A DNA stretch of 34,803 bases from positions 1 through 34,803 of the forward strand of contig NZ_JBEQZJ010000040.1 of the NCBI RefSeq assembly GCF_045223415.1, read 5' to 3'. This document shows positions 23,722-31,781 of the stretch, one piece after another. Each line of letters opens with the position of its first letter. Position 1 is the first letter of the stretch. The DNA is from Hoskinsella mucinilytica. Lineage in GTDB: Bacteria > Bacillota_I > Bacilli_A > Erysipelotrichales > Erysipelotrichaceae. Below the pieces are notes generated by a model. That model made no database searches and was not told where the DNA came from. It saw only the letters and a program-made list of their open reading frames with translations. The translations under genes were made by a program, and so were the position numbers.

Positions 23722-23750
23722 TTGTAAAATCTCATATAACCATGTAAAAT
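23722..23750 (+). promoter_or_regulatory. Promoter of the second CPBP gene
   Basis: TTGTAA (23722-23727), 17-base spacer, TAAAAT (23745-23750), 21 bases before the start codon. Apart from this and the duplication scar, I see nothing else in the 23417-23771 gap. Confidence 0.65.
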
Positions 23751-23771
23751 AAATACGAAAGAAGGAATCTT

Positions 23772-24659
23772 ATGAACGACAAAACACTATTTAAACAAGA
23801 AGTGAAAGGTATCAGCATTGCTTTATTGATTTATATATTAATACCTGCATTGTTATCTTTTCTATTTGCGACAATTTTATTCGCATGTAATTATCCGGAA
23901 ACAGAGACCGCTATGATTTCAACGGTATTAAGTATGGTAACAGCAGCAATCTTTATTCTTCAACACTATACAAAGAAATTTCAAATAACATTACCTCTTA
24001 ACAAACCAGAACCCTCTTTTACGTGGCATGTATACTTACGCTATGCCGTTTTCGCACTTGGCATCTTTTGGGCAATGGATATCGCCTTTTCACTCTTTTC
24101 TTTCCTGATGCACTCTTATGTGCAATTTGCGACACCTGATTTTACTCCCAATGGTTCTTTTATCTATCAGTTATTTGATGTTGGTTATTCCATTCTTTTT
24201 GCGCCTATCTTTGAAGAATTTATTTTTCGAGGCATGATGCTTACCAAACTTCAAAAGTATGGCAATCGATTCTCTATTTTGGTCGTTTCCCTTGTCTTTG
24301 CTTTATTCCATGGTAATCTTCCCCAGAGTATTCCAACCTTTTTCCTTTCCATCGGTCTATGTATCATGACCTTACGTTCTAAATCTATTTATCCTGCGAT
24401 ACTTACACATATCATAGGAAACACAGTTGGCATTCTCTCTATGGTCATTTCACAAGTGATCTACATCATGTTATTAAATGCTATAATCGTCGCTATCATA
24501 ATATGTGCTATCGTATTAGGTATCACTTATATCAAAAAACATGGCATACCAAAAAAGGATCCTGAATCACCAAAGGTTTATGAATTCTTCACAAATTGGG
24601 CCAGTATCCTATTATCCTTTTATCTTATATTAAATATGATTGCGATGATAAACCTCTGA
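23772..24659 (+). CDS. CPBP-family intramembrane glutamic protease
   Basis: A 295-aa polytopic membrane protein with CPBP motifs FEEFIFRG (E148, E149, R153), ALFHGN and THIIGN (HxxxN). About eight spans are visible, with two more in the C-terminal third after motif 3. The family covers CAAX-type prenyl proteases and bacterial proteins tied to bacteriocin immunity or regulated proteolysis. An AAGAAGGAATC ribosome site precedes the ATG. It has its own promoter and terminator. It differs clearly from the shorter CPBP protein at 16230-16919. Confidence 0.9.
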   Translation: MNDKTLFKQEVKGISIALLIYILIPALLSFLFATILFACNYPETETAMISTVLSMVTAAIFILQHYTKKFQITLPLNKPEPSFTWHVYLRYAVFALGIFWAMDIAFSLFSFLMHSYVQFATPDFTPNGSFIYQLFDVGYSILFAPIFEEFIFRGMMLTKLQKYGNRFSILVVSLVFALFHGNLPQSIPTFFLSIGLCIMTLRSKSIYPAILTHIIGNTVGILSMVISQVIYIMLLNAIIVAIIICAIVLGITYIKKHGIPKKDPESPKVYEFFTNWASILLSFYLILNMIAMINL

Positions 24660-24684
24660 TAGATACAGTAAGTATCTATTTTTT
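24659..24684 (+). terminator. Intrinsic terminator after the second CPBP gene
   Basis: ATAGATAC, five-base loop, GTATCTAT, then a T run. It overlaps the CPBP stop codon, and the next gene starts at 24731. Confidence 0.8.
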
Positions 24685-24730
24685 GTATACATCTTACGAT
24701 TATGGTTTATAATGAACTTAGGTGATCATA

Positions 24731-25495
24731 ATGGAAACAATACTTGAATGGAGTGCTTGGACAATGAATCAACCAAAACCTTATGGTATTTTTCATTTGT
24801 GCATGCTATTCATTGGAATTCCTATATCAATCTTTCTTGCCTATCATACAAGGAAATTATCATTACAAACACATCATAAACTGTTATTCTTACTAGGACT
24901 CTTACTGATACTATCGGAAATTTATAAACAATTATTTCATTTTTACATTAGCGATCATCATACCTATGATTGGTGGATCTTTCCCTTTCAACTTTGTTCC
25001 TTACCTATGTATCTTTCTATCTGGATTCCCTTCCTTCAAAAGCCATCCAATCAAAGAAAAACAGAAGCATGGTTAATGGATATCTGTTTATTAGGTGGTT
25101 TTATGGCATTACTATTTCCATCAGGTATGATGCACTCCTATGTTATCTTAACCATGCATTCTTTCCTTTGGCATTTTATATTACTATTTATCGGTTTTCA
25201 TATCGCTTTTTCAAGAACTGCCGATACCTCATATTCTTCCTTTTCTTTTGTATCAGTATGGTTTCTTATCAGTGCAAGTATTGCGACATGTTTCAATATC
25301 TTAATTCATACTTATGGCGATATCAATATGTTTTATATCAATCCCTATCAGCCAATATCACAACCTGTTTTCAAAAGTTTTGAACCTATTCTCGGTAGAA
25401 TTCCGGTAATTATTTGTTATCTTATTTGCCTGCTACTCGGTTTATTCATTGTTCATACCTTGGTGCATGCGATCACAAAAAAAATAGATCCATGA
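24731..25495 (+). CDS. YwaF/TIGR02206-like integral membrane protein
   Basis: A 254-aa protein with about six to seven membrane spans. The pattern WWIFPFQLCSLPMYL near the middle and the overall spacing fit the YwaF/TIGR02206 family of unknown function. The start is ATG 24731 after AGGTGA; an in-frame GTG at 24722 overlaps that site. A terminator precedes it, so it is probably a separate unit. It converges with the lipoprotein gene. No role can be assigned. Confidence 0.8.
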   Translation: METILEWSAWTMNQPKPYGIFHLCMLFIGIPISIFLAYHTRKLSLQTHHKLLFLLGLLLILSEIYKQLFHFYISDHHTYDWWIFPFQLCSLPMYLSIWIPFLQKPSNQRKTEAWLMDICLLGGFMALLFPSGMMHSYVILTMHSFLWHFILLFIGFHIAFSRTADTSYSSFSFVSVWFLISASIATCFNILIHTYGDINMFYINPYQPISQPVFKSFEPILGRIPVIICYLICLLLGLFIVHTLVHAITKKIDP

Positions 25496-25519
25496 TATCC
25501 TCATGAACCTATCTCTCAT

Positions 25520-26239
25520 CTATTCTTGATATGCCTGAATCTGTTGTATTAATTCTAATTTACTCATTCCTGTGATATTATCTTGATAAGATGTATCTAT
25601 ATTTGACTCTATGTTAAAAGTAACTTTTTTTCCTTCCTCATTTTCTATTGTCTGAGAATCTAGGTTATCTTCTTTAAGCCATTGAGCTTTTAATTGAGCA
25701 GTATCATTGGATAATTCAATCACAAATGGTGTACTTCCGGGATAATAAATCCCCTCATGCTCAACATTTAGAAATAACACATATTCTTTTTCTAGTTGAG
25801 GTTCCATAAAATCACCATCTAAAACAGTATAAACATTTGTATTTGATTCTGTCGCAGATTTTTTAATCAGACCACTTTCATCAACTACAGCATTATCATC
25901 AGTAACAGCTACTTCTCTGGAATACTTCTGTCCGATTTCAATCTTATTCGGACATTGACCTTTTACATGATCAGTAACGTGAAATTGATAAACTCTTCCC
26001 TCATCATAAAGCTGATAAAGAGAGGTACTTTCTAAGGTATTAACAGAGCGATAATCTAAGCTCTCATAATAACCTGTAACAATAATTGGAGCCACTTTTA
26101 CCATTTCTTCTAGATTTTTTTGTATATCACGATCAGTATTGATAGTTACTTGTGCTATGTTATCTGTATTATTATTTGATGAACATCCGCTCATGAAGAT
26201 TGCTAATATAGCACTTAGAATAATATAACCTTTCTTCAT
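25520..26239 (-). CDS. Putative lipoprotein
   Basis: A 239-aa protein with a lipoprotein signal peptide: MKKGYIILSAILAIFMSGC, lipobox ending in the cysteine at residue 19, followed by an Asn/Ser-rich linker. The rest is soluble, acidic and probably beta-rich (VYQFHVTDHVKGQCP). The start is ATG 26239, eight bases after GGAGGT; the frame is open upstream without a ribosome site. I do not recognise a family. It has its own promoter with an inverted repeat in the spacer. Confidence 0.82.
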   Translation of the reverse strand: MKKGYIILSAILAIFMSGCSSNNNTDNIAQVTINTDRDIQKNLEEMVKVAPIIVTGYYESLDYRSVNTLESTSLYQLYDEGRVYQFHVTDHVKGQCPNKIEIGQKYSREVAVTDDNAVVDESGLIKKSATESNTNVYTVLDGDFMEPQLEKEYVLFLNVEHEGIYYPGSTPFVIELSNDTAQLKAQWLKEDNLDSQTIENEEGKKVTFNIESNIDTSYQDNITGMSKLELIQQIQAYQE

Positions 26240-26296
26240 CTTATTTACCTCCATCATCATAGATATCACTCAGGATATTATCTCTTCCCTAACTAC

Positions 26297-26325
26297 ACAT
26301 TAGCTCTTATTCACGAGCTTGTCAA
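26297..26325 (-). promoter_or_regulatory. Promoter of the lipoprotein gene with an inverted repeat in the spacer
   Basis: TTGACA (26325-26320), 17-base spacer, TAATGT (26302-26297) on the minus strand. The spacer holds AGCTC-N8-GAGCT, a likely repressor site placed between the two boxes. Confidence 0.6.
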
Positions 26326-26364
26326 CGCTTTTTAATATTAGTTTTCAAATAGATTCTTCCCATG

Positions 26365-26397
26365 AAAAAGCCTATCTCATTTATACTCTAGATAGGC
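26365..26397 (-). terminator. Terminator of the PRD regulator gene
   Basis: On the minus strand GCCTATCT (26397-26390), 12-base loop, AGATAGGC (26377-26370), then TTTTT. The stem includes the regulator's stop codon. Confidence 0.85.
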
Positions 26398-28478
26398 CTG
26401 TGTTTTTGTTTTTTGATATATTCCATTACATCTGTTTCTTTTTCTGCGTGATTCATGATTTCATAAAAATTCTTATCATTAAATAAATCTAGTAATTGCG
26501 ACATTGCGGTAATATGACTTTCGTTATCAATTGCAGAAAGCGTAAAAATATACTTGATAGGATCATGTTCTTTACTACCAAATGGAATAGGATCTTTTAA
26601 CACAGTCAATCCCAATCCACATCGTAGAGCTCCTGAAGATGGTTTGGTATGTGGTAAAGCGATGTGTTTGGTAATGACAACATAAGGTCCTTCTGCTTTC
26701 ATAATTCTTATAATCTCATCAATATAGCTTTGTTTTACGTACAGATGATCAATCATAGGCTGACCTGCTTTACGAATTGCATCTTCCCAATCCTTTGCTT
26801 CTACATGTAATTTTATAATGGAAGGATCCATCATATCAGCCAAAGAAATGCCTTGTACATTCTCCTCTTGTTTTACATCAATTTGAGAAAAATAACGTAG
26901 TAATTCTTGTTGAAGCTGACCTTCATTCTTGATTGACGCATGATGACGAATGATTTCAAGGATTGCATCGATATCCGGTTGCTTGGTAATTGCATTTCCC
27001 ATTAACAAATAAACTTCTCTTGCGACCTGATAACGTTCCATAAAATTCATAACCGGCGAAACTTTCACGATAGGTACATCAGGGATATCAATATCTACCA
27101 GATCGCTTGTCGTGAATATGATATCAGCTTGTATTTCCGCATGAAGTGCCTTACTGGATTCCATTGGTGGTAAAAAGTGCATTTCCGGAAATAGATCACT
27201 TAATTCACTATACAAAATAGCGCTGCTACCGATACCATTTAAACATACGATCAAGGCTGTTTTTCTTGGTATGACTTCACTAGCCCGATTTTTAGAATAA
27301 ATCACTGTAAAATGAATCGTCAAATAAGCAATTTCATCATCAGGAATATATTCACCAAATAAAGCATTGAACGGTTTCATCGTTTCTTTTACTAATTGAA
27401 ACAGTTCAGGAAATTCTTCTTTTACTCTTTCCTTTAAGGGATTCACAATGGGAATCTTAAATAAGAGACGATAGTAAGCTGGTCGAAAATGAGAATAAAG
27501 CTTACGGAAAATATCCTCACTATCCTTATAATGGATTCCACTAAGGGATTCAAATCGCAGCATCATTTTCTCCACGATCTCAGCGATTACCAAACAATCA
27601 CTTGTATCCTCTTCTACATTACCAACAGAAATACCAAGTACCCATGAGCTGATATAATATTGGTCAATGAGTGAAATATGTTCTGTATGTTTATAATGAG
27701 AAAGTAATTCTTTTGTGAATTGATATTCCTTCATACTGGTTAAACGGATAAGACTTTGAAGTCTATGAATTTCTTCATCCTCTTGTTGAAGCCCTGCCAT
27801 TCGGAATTTCAATAAAGTAAAAATATAAATAAACTCGGTTAACCGATTTTCTATAAAACGAATTTGATATTTATCTGCCAATTCAATGATAACCAATCTA
27901 GAATATTCATAAAGATCTAAATGAAAATCATCAACAAACAAATCAAATACCTTCGTATTTTGTTCTTCCGCAAGAAAACAAATCACTAATTCCATCATAT
28001 AACGACGGATTTCCAATTCACTTCCTACTAGATAATATCCTCTGGTTCGATTATTTTCAACCTTAATATGACTGGTTGCTAATTCCTGTTGTAGTTCTTT
28101 GAAATCAAGTAATGCAGTAGATCGACTTACCTTCAGTGCATCCACAATATCACTTTGTGATACATCAGGAAGATTTAAAAATAACATTAGATACAGATAA
28201 ATCATACGTTCTTTTTTATTCATCACATAATATTTATCTTCCTTTGCCTGTGCCAATAATGCTTTTAAGGTCTTTTTGGTTTCTAATTCTATCATGACTT
28301 CACCACGATGAGCAATCGTAATTGGAGCTACGTCTTGATCCTCTAACATATGGTTTAATTTATCCATGCGATATGTGATTTGTCTTCGAGTCGCTCCGGT
28401 TTCTTTTTCGATTTCTTTCGTGGTAAGGAAAGACTTTTTCAGTAATAACCTCGTTAATATCAACAAATCGTTATCCAT
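26388..28478 (-). CDS. PRD-containing transcriptional activator of the right-hand PTS operon
   Basis: A 696-aa modular regulator of the MtlR/ManR/LicR type: helix-turn-helix (about residues 8-45, with a second at 105-130), PRD1 (about 190-290), PRD2 (300-400), IIB-like domain with C412 in VCLNGIGSS, and a mannitol-type IIA domain (550-690) with H609 in ALPHTKP. The IIA domain resembles the free IIA encoded at 28897 (shared YVVITKHIALPH pattern and DWxDAxRKA), so the regulator probably reads the state of this very PTS. It is divergent from the operon, across a 418-base gap holding paired inverted operators and a cre box. Confidence 0.93.
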   Translation of the reverse strand: MDNDLLILTRLLLKKSFLTTKEIEKETGATRRQITYRMDKLNHMLEDQDVAPITIAHRGEVMIELETKKTLKALLAQAKEDKYYVMNKKERMIYLYLMLFLNLPDVSQSDIVDALKVSRSTALLDFKELQQELATSHIKVENNRTRGYYLVGSELEIRRYMMELVICFLAEEQNTKVFDLFVDDFHLDLYEYSRLVIIELADKYQIRFIENRLTEFIYIFTLLKFRMAGLQQEDEEIHRLQSLIRLTSMKEYQFTKELLSHYKHTEHISLIDQYYISSWVLGISVGNVEEDTSDCLVIAEIVEKMMLRFESLSGIHYKDSEDIFRKLYSHFRPAYYRLLFKIPIVNPLKERVKEEFPELFQLVKETMKPFNALFGEYIPDDEIAYLTIHFTVIYSKNRASEVIPRKTALIVCLNGIGSSAILYSELSDLFPEMHFLPPMESSKALHAEIQADIIFTTSDLVDIDIPDVPIVKVSPVMNFMERYQVAREVYLLMGNAITKQPDIDAILEIIRHHASIKNEGQLQQELLRYFSQIDVKQEENVQGISLADMMDPSIIKLHVEAKDWEDAIRKAGQPMIDHLYVKQSYIDEIIRIMKAEGPYVVITKHIALPHTKPSSGALRCGLGLTVLKDPIPFGSKEHDPIKYIFTLSAIDNESHITAMSQLLDLFNDKNFYEIMNHAEKETDVMEYIKKQKHRPI

Positions 28479-28528
28479 GAGAAAGACCTCCTTTTCTATA
28501 TTATAAGATTTCTGTAACTACATTGTAT

Positions 28529-28543
28529 TTGAAAACGCTAACA
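28529..28543. promoter_or_regulatory. CcpA cre box upstream of the PRD regulator
   Basis: TTGAAAACGCTAACA matches the cre consensus WTGNAANCGNWNNCW at every fixed position. It lies about 55 bases upstream of the regulator start, so glucose repression of the regulator is likely. Known family rule; binding is inferred. Confidence 0.7.
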
Positions 28544-28563
28544 GATGCAAGTATAGAATTGTC

Positions 28564-28594
28564 TGATTTCTGTAGATGAAGTTGACAAAAATCA
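28564..28594. promoter_or_regulatory. Operator 1: inverted TGATTTYTGT pair, N11
   Basis: TGATTTCTGT (28564-28573), 11 bases, ACAAAAATCA (28585-28594). The same motif and spacing recur at 28678-28708. A related AGATTTCTGT stands at 28506-28515. Likely binding site for the PRD regulator. Confidence 0.55.
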
Positions 28595-28677
28595 GACATT
28601 GTATGAAACAGTTATCAATAGCTTATTGATCTACATCTTGCAAGATACTCGTCTTATGTTATCATAAGTATCATGTG

Positions 28678-28708
28678 TGATTTTTGTAATCTGCTCTTAC
28701 AAAAATAA
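28678..28708. promoter_or_regulatory. Operator 2: inverted TGATTTTTGT pair, N11
   Basis: TGATTTTTGT (28678-28687), 11 bases, ACAAAAATAA (28699-28708); the core ATTTTTGTAA/TTACAAAAAT is a perfect ten-base inverted repeat. It is about 145 bases upstream of the expected transcription start. Confidence 0.6.
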
Positions 28709-28758
28709 ACCTTACAATTACTTGAAAAAAGTCTCTTTCTATGTACCGCTCCAGTGTA

Positions 28759-28768
28759 TGATTTTTGT
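28759..28768 (+). promoter_or_regulatory. Operator half-site TGATTTTTGT
   Basis: Third exact copy of the motif, 34 bases upstream of the -35 box at 28803, a usual activator distance. No inverted partner is visible at 11-base spacing. Confidence 0.45.
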
Positions 28769-28802
28769 TCACTTCACCTACAAAAGTTGAATATAAAAAG
28801 AA

Positions 28803-28831
28803 TTGAAAGCGTTTTACTTTGGCATTATACT
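28803..28831 (+). promoter_or_regulatory. Promoter of the right-hand PTS operon, overlapped by a cre-like box
   Basis: TTGAAA (28803-28808), 17-base spacer, TATACT (28826-28831). The -35 region reads TTGAAAGCGTTTTAC, one to two mismatches from the cre consensus. The rest of the 28479-28896 gap holds several small palindromes (for example ATCTTGCAAGAT) but no gene. Confidence 0.7.
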
Positions 28832-28896
28832 GTGGGTGTAGAAAGGTAACGGATCGATACGATACCTTACCTACCATGATTCAGGAGGTGAAAGCA

Positions 28897-29337
28897 TTGT
28901 TAAATGAAATGACTGATGCATCCTTGATTCGATTGAATATCGAAGCGGATGACTGGCAGGATGCTGTCCGGAAAGCAGCTGCCCCACTTGTAGAAAACAA
29001 CAAAGTCAAGCCTGGCTATGTGGATGAAATCATCAATGGTGTCTTGGAAATGGGACCCTATATCGTGATTACCAAACATGTCGCTTTGCCTCATGCAAGA
29101 CCTGAAGCCGGCGCATTAGAAAGTGCCATCGGAATTGCGACATTAAAACATCCAATAGAATTTGGCAACAAAGACAACGACCCTGTGAAATACATGTTCA
29201 CATTGAGTGCTACAGATAATATCAAACATCTGAATGCACTGGCTGAGATGGCTGGCCTGTTTGAAGAAAAAGAATTCTTCGACATGTTGGATGGGGCAAA
29301 CGATCCTATGGAAGTAATGAACTACTTAAATAAGTAA
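28897..29337 (+). CDS. PTS ascorbate/mannitol-family EIIA component
   Basis: A 146-aa phosphocarrier with the active H66 in ALPHARP. Start chosen: TTG 28897, eight bases after AGGAGG (28883-28888); the frame stays open upstream to 28819, but those codons overlap the promoter and lack homology. It is the first gene of the right-hand operon and 16 bases ahead of the IIB gene. It is closer to the IIA domain of the divergent regulator than to UlaC of the left operon. Substrate is unknown; the fold family serves ascorbate-like and other sugar acids. Confidence 0.92.
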   Translation: MLNEMTDASLIRLNIEADDWQDAVRKAAAPLVENNKVKPGYVDEIINGVLEMGPYIVITKHVALPHARPEAGALESAIGIATLKHPIEFGNKDNDPVKYMFTLSATDNIKHLNALAEMAGLFEEKEFFDMLDGANDPMEVMNYLNK

Positions 29338-29352
29338 AGGAGAAAAAAAGAT

Positions 29353-29631
29353 ATGTACAAAGCTCTAGTATGTTGTCGTGCTGGTATGGGTTCCAGTATG
29401 TTATTAAAAATCAAAGCTGATCAGGTAATCAAAGAAAATGATTATCCAATTCAAACAGAACATGGAAACTTAGATTCCTTAATGGGATTTAGCGGGGATC
29501 TTGTCATCACAATGGATGATCTAGCAACTGAATTGCACGATAAAGTGCCATATGCATTAGGCATCCGTAACATTATGGACAAAGCAGAAATGAAAGAAAA
29601 AATGGAAGCATTTCTTGCTACAAAAAAATAG
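29353..29631 (+). CDS. PTS ascorbate-family EIIB component
   Basis: A 92-aa IIB with the phosphocysteine C8 in VCCRAGMGSS. The CRAGMGSS pattern is the UlaB-type loop with Arg and Met in place of Gly and Asn. AGGAG stands ahead of ATG 29353. It is between the IIA and IIC genes and completes a three-protein PTS of the ascorbate clan. It differs clearly from UlaB at 3055-3354, so a different substrate is likely. Confidence 0.92.
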   Translation: MYKALVCCRAGMGSSMLLKIKADQVIKENDYPIQTEHGNLDSLMGFSGDLVITMDDLATELHDKVPYALGIRNIMDKAEMKEKMEAFLATKK

Positions 29632-29675
29632 GGATAAATAGAACGTATAGAAAATAACTAGGAGAGGAGAATATT

Positions 29676-30956
29676 ATGTTAGATGCAATACTAGCGCAAT
29701 CCAGAAATACTGCGCTAATTATGGGTTTGATCGCATTAATCGGTTTATTGTTACAGAAAAAATCTGCAACAGATGTTATGAGTGGAACAATGAAAACAGT
29801 AATAGGGTTTATGGTTTTCAATATTGGTTCCAACGCAATGTCTGCAGTTATCACAACTTTCAATGATTTATTTAATACAGGATTTGGTATCAATGGTGTT
29901 ACCACACAGGTGGAAGTCGCAACCGGACTTGCCTTAAATACGTATGGTACAGAAGTAGCTATGGTTATGTTACTTGGTTTCGTTATCAATTTGCTTGTCG
30001 CAAAATTCACGAGATTTAAAGCTATCTTCTTAACTGGACAGCACTTCTTATACTTTGCATGTGTATTGGCATTAGTCTTTATCTCAAGTGGTCTTCCAAT
30101 GCCAGTTACCGTCATTGGTGGAGGTATCATCTTAGGTTTCTGTGGTGCAGCACTTCCTTCTATGTGTCAACCTTTCATGAACAAGATCATTGGTGCTGAT
30201 AATTTGGCAATTGGTCACTTCAACTGTATCGGATATGCCTTCTCAGGATATGTAGGGAAATTATTCTCAAAAGGCAATAAAGAACACAAAGATGCAAGTA
30301 CCGTAAAAATGCCTAAATTCTTTGAATTATTCCGTGACTTTATCTTCTCTATCGCATTGTTTATGGTCATCTTATTCTATATTGCTGTTATTGCTTGTGT
30401 TGTAAATGGTCACATGGACTTTGTATTAGAAAAAGCAGGAAATGACATTTGGTTTATCTATCCATTCCTTCAAGCTCTTCAATTTGCTGCAGGTATGAGT
30501 GTATTGATCTATGGTGTTCGTCAGTTTATCGCTGAAATCACTGCTGCATTCGTTGCAATCTCTGAAAAATATATTCCAAACTCTAAACCAGCAGTTGACT
30601 GTCCTGCAATCTTCCCATTTGCACCAACAGCTGTATTGATTGGTTTCGTCGGTTCTTTCTTAGGTGGTTTGGTCGCAATGGCAGGTATGGTTATGATGGG
30701 TAGTGAAACCATTATGATTCCTGCTGCCGGTATCTGCTTCTTCTCTGGTGGTACTTGTGGTGTATTTGGTAACGCTTATGGCGGATGGAAAGGTGCTCTT
30801 GTAGGTAGCTTCATTGTTGGTATTGCATTAACTGCACTTCCATTGATCCTATATCCTGCATTTGCCGACTTAGGAATTTCCGGTGCATCCTTCCCGAACG
30901 TAGATTACAATATCATCGGTGCATTGTTGCACAAAGTCTTAAGCATCTTTGCTTAA
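29676..30956 (+). CDS. PTS ascorbate-family EIIC permease (UlaA-like)
   Basis: A 426-aa membrane permease of the UlaA clan with about ten to eleven spans. Shared features with UlaA: SGTMKTVIGFMVFNIGSNAM near the N-terminus, TGQHFLYFACVLA and CFFSGGTCGVFGNAYGGWKG. It is shorter than UlaA at 3406-4884 (426 against 492) and lacks its basic tail. It should import and phosphorylate a sugar acid or similar compound. A terminator follows it, as in the left operon after UlaB. Confidence 0.92.
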   Translation: MLDAILAQSRNTALIMGLIALIGLLLQKKSATDVMSGTMKTVIGFMVFNIGSNAMSAVITTFNDLFNTGFGINGVTTQVEVATGLALNTYGTEVAMVMLLGFVINLLVAKFTRFKAIFLTGQHFLYFACVLALVFISSGLPMPVTVIGGGIILGFCGAALPSMCQPFMNKIIGADNLAIGHFNCIGYAFSGYVGKLFSKGNKEHKDASTVKMPKFFELFRDFIFSIALFMVILFYIAVIACVVNGHMDFVLEKAGNDIWFIYPFLQALQFAAGMSVLIYGVRQFIAEITAAFVAISEKYIPNSKPAVDCPAIFPFAPTAVLIGFVGSFLGGLVAMAGMVMMGSETIMIPAAGICFFSGGTCGVFGNAYGGWKGALVGSFIVGIALTALPLILYPAFADLGISGASFPNVDYNIIGALLHKVLSIFA

Positions 30957-30969
30957 TCAATAAAACGTT

Positions 30970-31002
30970 AAGAACAAGGATTGCTTCCTTGTTCTTATTT
31001 TT
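30970..31002 (+). terminator. Intrinsic terminator between the PTS genes and enzyme genes
   Basis: AAGAACAAGG (30970-30979), seven-base loop, CCTTGTTCTT (30987-30996), then ATTTTT. The next gene starts at 31014. Partial read-through would make the enzyme genes less expressed than the PTS genes. Confidence 0.88.
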
Positions 31003-31013
31003 AAGGAGAATCT

Positions 31014-31781
31014 ATGACATTAAAAACAGCTATGAGACAGTCACCGCAAAAAGGACTACTCATTAAGATCGTCGAGAATCCTGCCATCGTTTGCATGGCA
31101 AAACAATGTGGCATGGACTTTGTATTTTATGATTGTGAGCATGGTGTACTACCTTATCGAACGTTACATGACCTTATGATATTGGGGAATCAAATAGAAC
31201 TTCCCTCTATCGTAAGAGTCGCACAATTAGCTAGGGCAGACATCTCACAAATATTAGATTATGGCGCAACAGGAGTCATGGTTCCTATGATCGAAACCAA
31301 ACAACAAGCGCAAAAACTTGTGGACTGGAGTAAATATCCACCTATTGGAAAGCGAAGTTATTCCGGAGGAGCGAATACAAACTATGGTCCAAGTGGTCAT
31401 CACAAAGAAAATATGAACATGTTAAACGAGCGTACCATAACGATTGCACAAATTGAAACACTACAAGGTGTAGAACATATAGAAGAAATCCTCTCAGTAA
31501 AAGGATTAGATGCAATCATGATAGGTCCTTGTGATTTGGGTATTTCCATGGATAATCCAGACAATGTCATGCATCCTAAGGAAATTGCTTTGATCACTTC
31601 AGTAATGGAAGCATGTATTCATCATCATATAGCTTTTGGTATCATTGGTGGTACAGCATTATTACAATATTTCAAACAACATATTGACTTGTTTCTATCT
31701 GCCATCGATACCAATTTGTTAAAAGATGGTATCAAACAAGCTGTCAATATGTATGAAGATATGATAGGAGATAGAAAATGA
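31014..31781 (+). CDS. HpcH/HpaI-family aldolase
   Basis: A 255-aa class II pyruvate aldolase of the HpcH/HpaI/GarL family, which cleaves 2-keto-3-deoxy (or 4-hydroxy-2-keto) acids to pyruvate and an aldehyde using a divalent metal. Family marks are FVFYDCEHG near residue 40, RVAQLARADISQILDYGATGVM, the KRSYSGGAN loop and IAQIET with the metal-binding glutamate. AAGGAG precedes ATG 31014. It overlaps the next gene by four bases (ATGA). The donor is probably pyruvate; the acceptor aldehyde cannot be read from sequence. Confidence 0.92.
   Translation: MTLKTAMRQSPQKGLLIKIVENPAIVCMAKQCGMDFVFYDCEHGVLPYRTLHDLMILGNQIELPSIVRVAQLARADISQILDYGATGVMVPMIETKQQAQKLVDWSKYPPIGKRSYSGGANTNYGPSGHHKENMNMLNERTITIAQIETLQGVEHIEEILSVKGLDAIMIGPCDLGISMDNPDNVMHPKEIALITSVMEACIHHHIAFGIIGGTALLQYFKQHIDLFLSAIDTNLLKDGIKQAVNMYEDMIGDRK

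Noticed and set aside
28803..28840. Sigma-54 promoter for the PTS operon (TTGGCA at 28819)
   Set aside because: The -12 TTGC element is missing at the right distance, whereas TTGAAA-N17-TATACT fits a vegetative promoter.
28819..28896. Upstream start for the right-hand EIIA (26 extra residues)
   Set aside because: The codons overlap the -10 region of the promoter and have no ribosome site; TTG 28897 has a good AGGAGG.
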